From assembly GCA_038373865.1 (NCBI GenBank), contig JAXGGA010005829.1, forward strand, positions 1 to 64,000: a DNA stretch of 64,000 bases, in the 5' to 3' direction. The translations under genes and the position numbers were made by a program. Numbering within the stretch: the stretch's first letter is position 1; each line of letters opens with the position of its first letter. This document shows, one piece after another, positions 10,895 through 19,904 of the stretch. Below the pieces are notes generated by a model. It was not told where the DNA came from. It did no database searches and worked only from the letters and a program-made list of their open reading frames with translations. The stretch comes from Uloborus plumipes. Taxonomy: Eukaryota > Arthropoda > Arachnida > Araneae > Uloboridae.

Positions 10895-10902
10895 GTGTGC
10901 AT

Positions 10903-11000
10903 GCTTGTATTTTATCATTCGGTAAAATTGGAATATCATTCGGCAAATTGATAATTTTTCCTCCCAAAAATTTAAGTTTAAGGCCCCCCCCCCCTGTATG
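10903..11000 (+). repeat. repeat family C, copy 2, right part
   Basis: Directly after GTGTGCAT the sequence continues GCTTGTATTTTATCATTCGG, exactly as in the uninterrupted copy at 4288-4310, ending near a C10 run at 10983-10992. This confirms that 7597-10894 is inserted DNA. Confidence 0.75.
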
Positions 11001-11460
11001 GCACAGGCTTACCAGGCTTGGGACTGGGGCCCCATCTTCCTAAGGGGCTCCTAATTTCCTAAAGAGTGATGCAGAGCATTAAAGAATTATGTAGTTTTAA
11101 GCGAAAATAATAATTTATTAAAAGAGAAAAAAAAACTCCTTTGATACTTAATTAGTGTTTCTCTTATTTAGTTCATTTTATGCAAGTAAAAAAAGATTTC
11201 TGTCTTGAGAATTAGCTATAAAACTCTCAAGCTAAATAGATATTAAGCAGTATCAGTGCTAGACATAATGCAAACAATGTGACTGCATAGGGCCCTTCAG
11301 AGCTCTCTACAGTGAGCTACAAAAGGGACTAGCACCAACAATGCGAAAAAGTTAAAGGATTTTTTTTTCAATGACTTTAATAAGGTAAAACGTAGAAGGG
11401 GGCCTCCAAAGTATTGTCGGCCTTGGGCCTCACTTTTAGTTAGTCGGACTCTGCCGCTCT
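11001..11460. repeat. probable degenerate hAT-like MITE
   Basis: The stretch starts CAGGCTTGGGACTGGGGCCC and ends near GTCGGCCTTGGGCCTCAC. GGGCC-rich ends around an AT-rich core resemble non-autonomous hAT elements, but the repeats are too decayed to set borders. Confidence 0.3.
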
Positions 11461-11603
11461 GACACACTCGCGTAATACGGATGCGAACAGCTTACTAATC
11501 TTCGATCTTGAAAGAACAACTACCTCCTTCACCGCCACCAAATTTTCCTGAAAAATCCAAGCAATGCAGCATTTCGCCTCCATAAATAGCCATCTGCTCT
11601 CAC

Positions 11604-11990
11604 TTATGGCAATTTAAGAGAGTGACAAACGGGGACTTTTGGACGGGCGACATCGACTGCGCGTTCTATCAGGGGCCGTAAATATTCGACATCCACGACA
11701 GAGGAGGGAATGAATAATCCCGGCCCATGTCTTTTGGGCGGCGATGAGCGATGGCTGGAGACGGAAGACACCAGGTTATATTTAGAAATGAATTTGTCAC
11801 CAGTGTCACAGCTTCCAGTTGGGCTATCTGGATTTGGTGTCATTTGAGTAACGAATGAGAGATTGTGGAAGGATTGTGTGCGGAAAATACATGATGGAGT
11901 GTTAACGCTCGTTTCCATATGGATTGTTGGAAAAGGTTGTTTGGCATGACACTGGGGTGCCCTTTCAGGGGCCCTCAGTTCCAACAGCGA
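11604..11990 (-). other. unrecognised open frame (~126 codons) in GC-balanced unique DNA
   Basis: A minus-strand frame without stops ends TAA at 11604. It lacks an ATG at its upstream end, so it would need a splice. Composition is Pro/Ser-rich (for example S-H-R-S-S-P-P-K-R-H-G-P-G) and much more GC-balanced than the neighbourhood. On the opposite strand the segment ends in a good splice donor (CAGCGAG|GTATGA at 11983-11996). It may therefore be a coding exon on minus, a non-coding first exon on plus, or part of an old element. I do not recognise the protein. Confidence 0.3.
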
Positions 11991-12108
11991 GGTATGAATC
12001 TATCAAATATTTCAATTTTGATTACTAGATATTGCTAGGAGACCGACAAAACACAAAAATTCACGCTCGCTTGATTTAATAAATTTTCAAAAATCCCAGG
12101 CGTAAAAA

Positions 12109-12345
12109 AGTCGTGCCTTGGGAAAAGAAACCAATTACGTTCTGGCAGAATCTTTCAGCCGTTCACACACAAAATTGTTTTGCAGCTACTGACCAACCTC
12201 GAAAGCCGCGTCTAGCACCGTTGAACGGCTCTATTTTCAAAAGGGGTGACAGCTTAAGGAAACGCACCATGGCAGCATTTCGGCTTGGCCGGTATTATTT
12301 TATTTTCCTAGAACTGACAAATAAATTTAAAAAAAAAAAAAAAAA
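12109..12345 (+). mobile_element. 3'-end retrocopy with poly(A), copy 2
   Basis: The segment ends GACAAATAAATTT followed by A17, so a polyadenylation signal lies just before the A-tail, as in a reverse-transcribed RNA 3' end. It is related to the minus-strand copy at 6341-6560. Shared landmarks are CGAAAGCCGCG, ACCGTTGAACGG and CACCATGGCAGCATTTC. Confidence 0.6.
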
Positions 12346-13520
12346 CTCAACACAAACCAAAACGTCTAACAAACGAATCTAACGAAAAACAGAACAAAAC
12401 AAAACTAAATCACCTCAGATTCATTTTCTCTCTCATCACTATCACCCCTAATTTGATAAAATCAGTAGAAAGGGGGTTACAAATTCCATGCGATTTCAGT
12501 GGGGAAAAAAACAAAAACCACGCATACTTGGAAAAACATTGATTTCTCAAAGCCAGTTGAACCAGCTAAATGACGGACCTGAGTTTCATGGGGGTTTGAG
12601 AGCGACAGCTCACTGAATTCGGGAGGCCCAATTAAGGATATAGATGCTAAGTTAGAACAAAAATGTTTTCTAGAGATCCTGCACAAGAGAGGAAATTGTT
12701 AAATTTTTTCCAAAATAAACAAATAAAATAGATACTATTGTTTGATATTTTATTTGGTGACCGTCGAATCTGCGCGTCAGGTCTCTACTGATTTTATCAA
12801 AATAGGGTTGATTGTAACAAGGATAACGAATGTGAGTATACTAAAGAGTTTAGTAAATGTCAGTACACTAACCTCTTTTTTTTTTAATTGGATGAAAATG
12901 AAAGCATTATTTCATAACAAATGAAATAGAAATAATAAATTCGTTATCGCTTCGTTCTTCCACAAATGAATTATTAATAAGACCCTACAGTTTGGAGAAA
13001 TTTCTCAGTCAGTTTTATAAATAATGCGATTGTAAATTGTTTTTTAATGTACAAAAATGAAATAGTAATAAAAAGAGCTTATTCTTGCTGAACAGAAAAC
13101 TCATTATTCAAAATGGCTGGGACCTGCATAAATAACTATTTTTAAGGAAAGGGGGGGGGGGGGAGTAAGCTTTGATAAATCACCTTATAATGACAGCCGG
13201 ATCTTGACCTCATTGGAAACAAGGCACTGAACTTTGATTTAAAACTGACGCCGTATTATTTCCTTATAGGGAAATATTGATCCAACTTGTTTGAAGATGT
13301 TGAATCTTTAATGTGATCAAGAGAGAAAAGAAACTGCTGGCATATATATTTGTTTTCCTAATGCTCCGGAAAATGCAGACTGGGTTATGATAATATTTCA
13401 AAATTTAAACACTGCTTGTTTGCTTCATTTGATTTCAATTCTCCCGAATATCTTACATATTTTAAAGACGAGTAGCAAGGGGCATATCCAAGGGGGGGGG
13501 GGGGACAAGGGAATATACAT
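12346..13520. other. intergenic, degenerate repeats
   Basis: No gene seen. It includes a diverged relative of 5020-5155 (about 12470-12600), a G14 tract at 13150-13163 and another G tract just before 13503. Confidence 0.4.
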
Positions 13521-13870
13521 TAGGGTGTACCACGAAAAAAATTTTTTTTTTTGGAAATTCAAAATTTCAAGTTAATAAAATGTTGTCACTGTATTCATAG
13601 AGACCAAAAAAATTTAGTTCGAAATTGAAAAATATTTTCGTCTGCCGGGATTACATTGAAGTTTTAAGTTTTTTAGTGAAAACAATGATTTAAAAAATAT
13701 ATATATATATAAATTATGTGTAAAGCAAAAATAATTATTTGACTGCAGAAATGGACCACTTAAAGAGTAATCTATCAATAAAAAATGTATTGGAGCTAAA
13801 ATTTAAGTTTTAGGTTTCCAGAAATAGTTATGAAAAACCTCACATTTTTGCTAGTCATAATTTTAGAATA

Positions 13871-14250
13871 CAGTCGACGCTCGATATAAAGACCATCTCC
13901 GTTCCAAAGAAATAGGTCTTTATAACGGGTGGTCGCTATAACAGGTAGAATTTTTGTGTTTCGGAAATCAAGTTGGGGCTTTTCCAACTGGTCTTTATAA
14001 TAACATGGTCTTTATGACGTGCGGTCGTTATAACAAGCGTCGACCAAGGGCGGATCCAGCTCCTGGCTAAGGAGGGGGTCATTTTCGGATAGGGGGGGTC
14101 AAAGTGCAATTTTGTGCAAAAATGGGGGGTTTTGGCATTTTTTTCGGAATATAAGTCCCAAAAAGGCAATTTTTTGCTATATTTGGTAGGTTAAGGGGGG
14201 GGTCATGACCCCCATGACCCCCCCTATGGATCCGCGCCTGGCGTCGACTG
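13871..14250. mobile_element. Tigger-like MITE with TA TSD, interrupted
   Basis: TA flanks CAGTCGACGCTCGATATAAA on the left. The right end ACAAGCGTCGAC...TG-TA is split by a hAT-like MITE at 14045-14240. Internal GGTCTTTATAACG/GGTCGTTATAAC motifs repeat. Once the insert is removed, the ends are inverted repeats. Confidence 0.75.
14045..14240. mobile_element. hAT-like MITE (CAAGGGCGGATCC family), TSD GCGTCGAC
   Basis: The ends CAAGGGCGGATCC and GGATCCGCGCCTG are inverted repeats. GCGTCGAC flanks both sides (14037-14044 and 14241-14248). It contains G/C runs and no ORF. Related elements are at 43205-43429 and, as a fragment, about 51280-51435. Confidence 0.85.
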
Positions 14251-14436
14251 TATTTACCTATAGGGTGTATCACGGAAATTTTTTTTTGGAAATTCAAAAT
14301 TTCAAGTTGATAAAAAGTTCAGTATATTCACATTGGAACTAAAAAATTATTTTAAAATTGAAAAACATTTAGGTCTACCGGGATTACCTTGAAGTTTCAA
14401 GTTTTTTAGTAAAACAGAAGATTTTTTTAAATTGTA

Positions 14437-15752
14437 GTGTTGGTTATGGTAAGTGGGCCCCCTTTTTTAAAGCTTTATTCAAAAGTTTTAAAGCAAAACA
14501 GCTTAAATTTGTTGACTTATTTTATCTTGGACATTATTAATAAACACAAGTTCAGCATTATTTCCTAAAAAAAGGCTTAAAATAATTTTTACTAGTTTAT
14601 TCTTTAAAAAATGGCGTGAGGGACACACTTACCCCCTAAGAAGGGGTAAGTTGGCCACCCCCCATTTATTTATATTTAAAGTGAGTATATTTTGGAAAGG
14701 GGTTTGTGAATCCTAAATAACAAAGTATGCAACATTTTAGTAGGGAATATTTTTCCGTAAATGTTTCCATTAATGAGATATCTACTTACATTTAAATGTG
14801 CATGACATAAAATTATAAAACGGAATACAAAACGATTATGTCTGTGAAATTCATTAAAAGCTGTTAGGCGTATTTTTTGCTTTTACATATAAATTAATGT
14901 TAAATAAACATAATAGAGCCAATTAATATCGATTTTAGTGAAATAGAAAAGAAAAATACAGGTTGAAAAAAAATGGACACACTTAATGACAGCGTCTATT
15001 TGAAGTTTTCTGAGGGAGAAACATTATTATTTCATCCTCAGTTATAATTCTAACATCACCTACATTAAACCAATAAAAAGTGTAGCTATTTCTATTCTTT
15101 CTATCAAATTTTGCAATATTTCTTTCATTTATATCATTTTAAAATTAGACCTTCATAACACTTTATGGTTTTCTTTGATGCAAGTTTCGCAACTACATAG
15201 TTTACAGTTTTTGTAGCTGAACCATCAATTTCTTCTAGGTCTCCATACTTATCTTTCGTTTCATCGTAGAAATTGCTTCATCAAAACTGATTTTCATTTT
15301 GAAATCATTATTATGAGGGGGCCCACTTACACCATAGTGAGGGGACCCACTTACCTTAATAGAGAAAAACCACGGGGTAAGTGGGACCCCCTCCCCTTAA
15401 ACACTTATTAATAATACTTTGCATAAAAATTTTTATTGCAATGTGTATTTTAGGTTAAACTCTACAAGAAATCTTGATGAACATAGAAAAAATAAAAAAA
15501 ACTAAAATTAAAACACTTCTTTGAAAAATGTTGCTTAAACTCGCAAGGAACATTTTTTTTTTGGAAATTTTTTTGACATAAATTATATGGTCAAAAAAAA
15601 AAAAAAAGTTCTACGAAACCCAAATATATGCAAAAGAAATCACTGTGGTATAATTTGACATGATCAGTACAAAAAAGTATAAAAAGCACATGCGCATTTC
15701 AGTTTTAAGTGGGTGGTTCACTTAACCCAGTGGCCTACTTAATCCGAACAAA
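14437..15752. mobile_element. inserted element rich in GTAAGTGGG/CCCACTTAC motifs
   Basis: It separates two halves of a foldback arm. The ends are weakly inverted (TGTTGGTTATGGTAAGTGGG on the left; CCAGTGGCCTACTTAATCCG then AACAAACCC on the right). Internally, the motif GGTAAGTGGG or its complement occurs repeatedly near 14450, 14640, 15330 and 15375. No coding sequence recognised. Confidence 0.45.
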
Positions 15753-16240
15753 CCCTATAAATTATGTGTAAAGCAAAATAATTATTTAAGTGGAAAAATG
15801 GACCAATCTCGTTATTTCAAAGCGCTTTACTTCAATGTTTATACTATTCATACAATAATAAAAATTATTCTGCAGGATGGGTAAATATTCTAAAAATATG
15901 ACTGACTAGCGAAAATGTGAGGTTTTTCATAACTATTTCTGGAAACCTAAAAGTTAAATTTTAGCTCCAATGCATTTTTTATTGATAGATTACTCCTTAA
16001 GTAGTCCATTTTTGCACTTAAATAATTATTTTTGCTTTAGGCATAATTTGTACATTTTTTTTAAAAAACATCGTTCTTACTAAAAAACTTAAAATTTCAA
16101 GGTAATCCCCAGCAGCCCTAAATATTTTTCAATTTCAAAATACATCTTGTGGTAACTATGAATACAGTGACAACATTTTATCAATTTGAAATTTTGAATT
16201 TCCAAAATATTTTTTTTTTCGTGATTCACTCTATTGTCAC

Positions 16241-18170
16241 GGGTGCAAGTTAGGTCATGCTTCCAAAACGAAACAGATTCAAGATCCCCCCATCCCTGCT
16301 CAAGAAAATAAACCTGTTAATTTTATTGTGTTAAAGCAGGGAGGTTTGCCCTTTTTTTTTTATCTTTCACAGAAAGATCATAGTTTTAAGTAAGTTTAGA
16401 AAGATCATAGTATTCAAGCAGAAATGGGGGGGGGGGGCATATTTTCGAAATTTTCGTTTTAAAAACTTAATTTTAGACTATCTTCGTTGATAAGGTGCAG
16501 CTATTTTTTAAGACATTAGGGGAAGGGAAACTAACTCTTCACAAGCAATTTTTGAAAATTGAAGTTCCGAAATCGACATTTCAGAGGCTCTCACATAATG
16601 TTAGGAAAGGGGAGCTATAGGAATTATCCCTCAAAAGATTTTCGAAGTCTATGTCCTATTAACGGAATTGTAGGGCATATATTTGATAGCGTCGAGGGGA
16701 GCAAACATTGTTCAAGGACTATTCCACACCAATTTTTGAGTTTCAAAAACACAATTTCTAACTCTTTGGTGATGTACGTAATGTACGATGAGGCAGGGCC
16801 GTAACCAGACCTTAGTTTCGTGGCGGGTTTTATCAAACCTATTTCTCGTGAAATCTATCAACCTTTAGGAGCCGGGCGGTACACATGCTGTACCGTAAGT
16901 CATTTTTCTTTTAGAGGACGGGGTTGAGATTTTCACTCGAACCCTTTGGAGCCGGGGATTTTTTCAAGGTTTCATACGTCTGGTACGACAGGTTATACCT
17001 TCTCTTTTCAATGGAAAAAAAATCTGTGGTTCAAGTGTCGTACTACCTGGGTCGAAAGAAAAATTTCTAAAAAGCAGCCCGGATCCAAAAGGTTAAGTCA
17101 ATAAAATTTAATTTCATCTTCTATATTCTGTTGATTTTTGTTAAAATAAATGTAAAAGGGTATCAATATGAAAAATGTAAAAAATAAAATAAAAAATGAC
17201 TCATCTTTTCGATAAAGAAAAACAAATATGGATTGATGAGTTTACTCGTATACGCGCATTCGAAGAAATACTTTTGAAATTTCTATCTTCAACACTTATA
17301 AGATGTGTTAAATACAGAGTTTGGTACTTACAGATTTGAAGAATTTTTGTGGTTTCTTTTTTTTTTTTAGTGGTATTAAAAATTTGAAGGGAAAGGTTTA
17401 TTGTTAAGAAATTATGTTTGCAATAGCTACAATAAAAATAAATTCTGCAGATAAAACACTTAATTTGTACAATTATTCAATAATGATAATTTCATTTTTC
17501 AAACCCAGTTTCAAAGTAAATAAGAAAATTAAAATATAATAGCAATAATAATTTTATCAGTGAGAAACTATGAAAAGCATTTTTGTAACAGTTTTGAAAG
17601 ATTTCGGAGGGGGTTTGAACCCTAAAAACTCACCCCTTAAATACGGCCCTGCGATGAGGTTCGGGAGCACTCCCTTGGAATTCTTTTGAAATTAAAAAGC
17701 AATTATAGGACATGTCTGGCAATGATAGGGAAAGAGATGAAGTTCAGGAACTCTTTCTCAGCGACTTGTTTGGGATTGCAGTTCCAAAATCAAAATTTTA
17801 GTTCTTCAATGATGTTAAAACGAGGGGTGTTCAGTGGGAGGGGAGGCAGCAAATATTTTCGAAAATGTAATTACAAAAGCAAAATTGTAGGCCACCTTTA
17901 ATGATATTAATGGAAGGGATGGGATCTATGATATCACGGCAACGAACGAATTACGATACTGTAATTTGTTAATTCAGAAAAAGAGGGAAAGAACGGATGC
18001 AAATATGATTTTGGAATGGAATAATGATTAAAATGCTCTTATATCTGATTTCATGTTTTGTTGATTTTTTATTTCTTTAAAAGTAAAAACTGAAGGAATG
18101 AGATTTATTTATTTCTGACACGTTATTTGTCTTGACTACTTTGTCAAGACGCAATTCTTGCACCCATACT
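16241..18170. mobile_element. element family D (GGGTGCAAG ends), copy 1, interrupted
   Basis: It starts GGGTGCAAGTTAGGTCATGC and ends CAATTCTTGCACCCAT. Its left and right parts match the complete copy at 23649-24488 (for example TTGGAATGGAATAATGATTA and CTTTGTCAAGACG). A hAT element sits inside at 16794-17651. No intact TSD is visible here, perhaps because the left neighbour is itself an insertion. Confidence 0.65.
16794..17651. mobile_element. hAT element (CAGGGCCGTA ends), TSD CGATGAGG
   Basis: CAGGGCCGTAACCAGACC at the left and AAATACGGCCCTG at the right are flanked by CGATGAGG on both sides (16786-16793 and 17652-17659). It is non-autonomous, about 858 bp. A reversed relative occupies 46668-49141. 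Confidence 0.88.
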
Positions 18171-18242
18171 TTTTATGCAGCAGTCTAAAATTGCCCGGAT
18201 TTTACAAGATATACCCACTCAGGATTTTTCTTGAATGAAATA

Positions 18243-18388
18243 CAGTGGATGTCGGTTCATTGAATCAGCCGCTTTATGGAACCAAATCACCAAAACAGAA
18301 TAAAATCCAGCTTTATTTAATTCGCCGCTTTATTGAATCAAGGGATTGGATTTAGAACCAACATGTTTCGTATGAGCGGCAGCCACTG
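18243..18388. mobile_element. Tigger-like MITE, 146 bp, TA TSD
   Basis: TA flanks CAGTGGATGTCGG on the left and CGGCAGCCACTG on the right. Internal motifs (CGCTTTATTGAATC / TTCATTGAATCAG) repeat. Non-coding. Confidence 0.78.
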
Positions 18389-18663
18389 TAATCAACAGAA
18401 TCTCAATTTCTGGGGAAAAAATCTTCCAGACCAAGTATCCGATTTTATTCTCACAAAGATTTAAATGTTAAATGAAGCCATTTAGCAAAACTTATGAAGT
18501 AAAAATTACCAAATAAGGTTTTTAAATGAAAAAGCTATGTAATCACAAAGCTATGTGTATAAAATTTAAAAAACACGAATAAAGCACAAATTGTAAAGCA
18601 AAATGCTGCAAATAGCAATTTCAACGTCACCATAATACAGAACAAGAAAGTTATGAGTGAACA

Positions 18664-18891
18664 CTAATCAATTGAAACACTAGTATTTATACAAGTGTTT
18701 TGGTTGAACCATTGCTTAATCAAATATTTAGCTTCTTCATCGACCCAAGTGTGGTGAGCATCTAGCTCAATCCCCATTTGCTTTATATACCATCGTCTTT
18801 TGGTTAATGTGTGTTTACTCAGACTTTTGTTCCACATTGGGAGCCTTTTAGCACAGATAAAGGAGCTCTTGGCAGTATTTGCAGCACAGTC
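18664..18891 (-). CDS. unrecognised C-terminal coding fragment
   Basis: A minus-strand frame of 75 codons ending in TAG at 18664 has an amino-acid mix very unlike random AT-rich DNA: K-R-L-P-M-W-N-K-S, T-K-R-R-W-Y-I-K-Q-M-G-I-E-L-D, H-H-T-W-V-D-E-E-A-K-Y-L-I-K-Q-W. Its upstream edge meets the end of a Tigger-like element at 18892, so the beginning is lost or lies in another exon. It could be the last exon of a gene downstream of USP14, a gene fragment, or transposon cargo. I do not recognise the protein. Confidence 0.35.
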   Translation of the reverse strand, partial: DCAANTAKSSFICAKRLPMWNKSLSKHTLTKRRWYIKQMGIELDAHHTWVDEEAKYLIKQWFNQNTCINTSVSID

Positions 18892-19340
18892 AAACCTCTA
18901 CATATTGTAGTAAATTGCCGGAAACGAATTTGATATAAGGAAATTTCGCCAAGTACAACAGATCTTAATTTTGTCCTAATTACTAATGTTAAAATTAAAG
19001 CAAATAGTTTTGTTCTAAACTTCATTTCTAATTCACAAACTAATAACATATTAGGGAAAAATATTGATAACTAAACATTTTTAAAAAAACACTATCGAAG
19101 CTCTGGTTACATTGATCATAGTTGCATTATTTTCTAAAAAGAACCCGCAAATGTCCTGGTAAACAGGCAGTTTTGAGAAGAGTTGCGAACTCCAAGAGAC
19201 TTTTAAAAATCAATCTGTCTGAACAGCAAATTATTTTATCAAATAAACAATAAAAACAAACAGGAGGACAGCGATACAAAATGTAGTTTGTTTCAGCAGT
19301 AATTTGTTGCAAAAGTTTCCGTACTAGCGAGGTTCAAATG
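18892..19340. mobile_element. probable Tigger-like element
   Basis: The left end CAGTCAAACCTCTACATATT and the right end GTACTAGCGAGGTTCAAATG are weakly inverted, with internal TTGATATAAGG. This resembles pogo/Tigger ends, but the repeats are decayed and no TSD is clear. Confidence 0.45.
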
Positions 19341-19613
19341 CGTGGGCTGAAAATCAATGACAGCAAGTCTCATTTGACAAAACCAATGTAAATCAAACCG
19401 AATCACACCAAAAACCACACCTACATACACGAAAATAAATTAATTTATTAAAGCCAGAGGAGTAATTGAACCAGTAATATGGCAGGATTGGAGAAAATTT
19501 TCTTCTTTAAAAAAAAAACAAGTTCTCCATGGGGGGTGGGGGGGGGGGGTTGACTTTTTGTATTAAAAAGTAACAGAAAAGCAAAAGTATGTCAGTCTTT
19601 GAAACAAGATACA

Positions 19614-19619
19614 TTTATT
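19614..19619 (-). terminator. USP14: polyadenylation signal of USP14
   Basis: TTTATT on the plus strand is AATAAA on the minus strand, about 200 bp after the USP14 stop codon. Cleavage would fall near 19590-19600. The 3' UTR would then span about 19600-19818. Confidence 0.65.
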
Positions 19620-19818
19620 GCATAGAAAAAGAAAAACAGCACAGCATCAAAGTAACAATTCACATAGTTTTCGGTTGTAAAGGTATCAAAATAAGTCCGT
19701 GACCACTTTCAGTGGACACAAGAAATGGAATACAATGACTTTTTCCTTTCACACAGTGAAATAGCCATCAAAGTATTCACAGTCGCTAATGAAAACAAAT
19801 GTACAAAAGTTGTTCTTT

Positions 19819-19904
19819 TCACGAAATCATGGCAGAAGAGCTTTCATCTTCTATTTCTAGTACTCTGGGAGCATAAAGAAGTAAATAGGCACAATGCCAG
19901 TCAC
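19819..19904 (-). CDS. USP14: USP14 exon 17 and stop
   Basis: Residues 468-495: D-W-H-C-A-Y-L-L-L-Y-A-P-R then an acidic/Ser-rich tail and TGA at 19819-19821. Acceptor TTGCTTAG. W-H-C-A-Y and Y-A-P-R replace the usual W-H-I-A-Y and Y-G-P-R. Confidence 0.93.

Larger units (their letters stand above)
13521..16233. mobile_element. composite foldback element with ~345-bp inverted arms
   Basis: The left arm (13521-13868, starting TAGGGTGTACCACG) is the reverse complement of the right arm (15887-16233, ending CGTGATTCACTCTA), with mismatches. A third arm copy in the left orientation starts at 14261 (TAGGGTGTATCACGG), is broken near 14437 and resumes near 15752. The region thus holds at least two copies of one foldback family plus three inserted elements. 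There is no coding sequence of its own. Confidence 0.75.
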
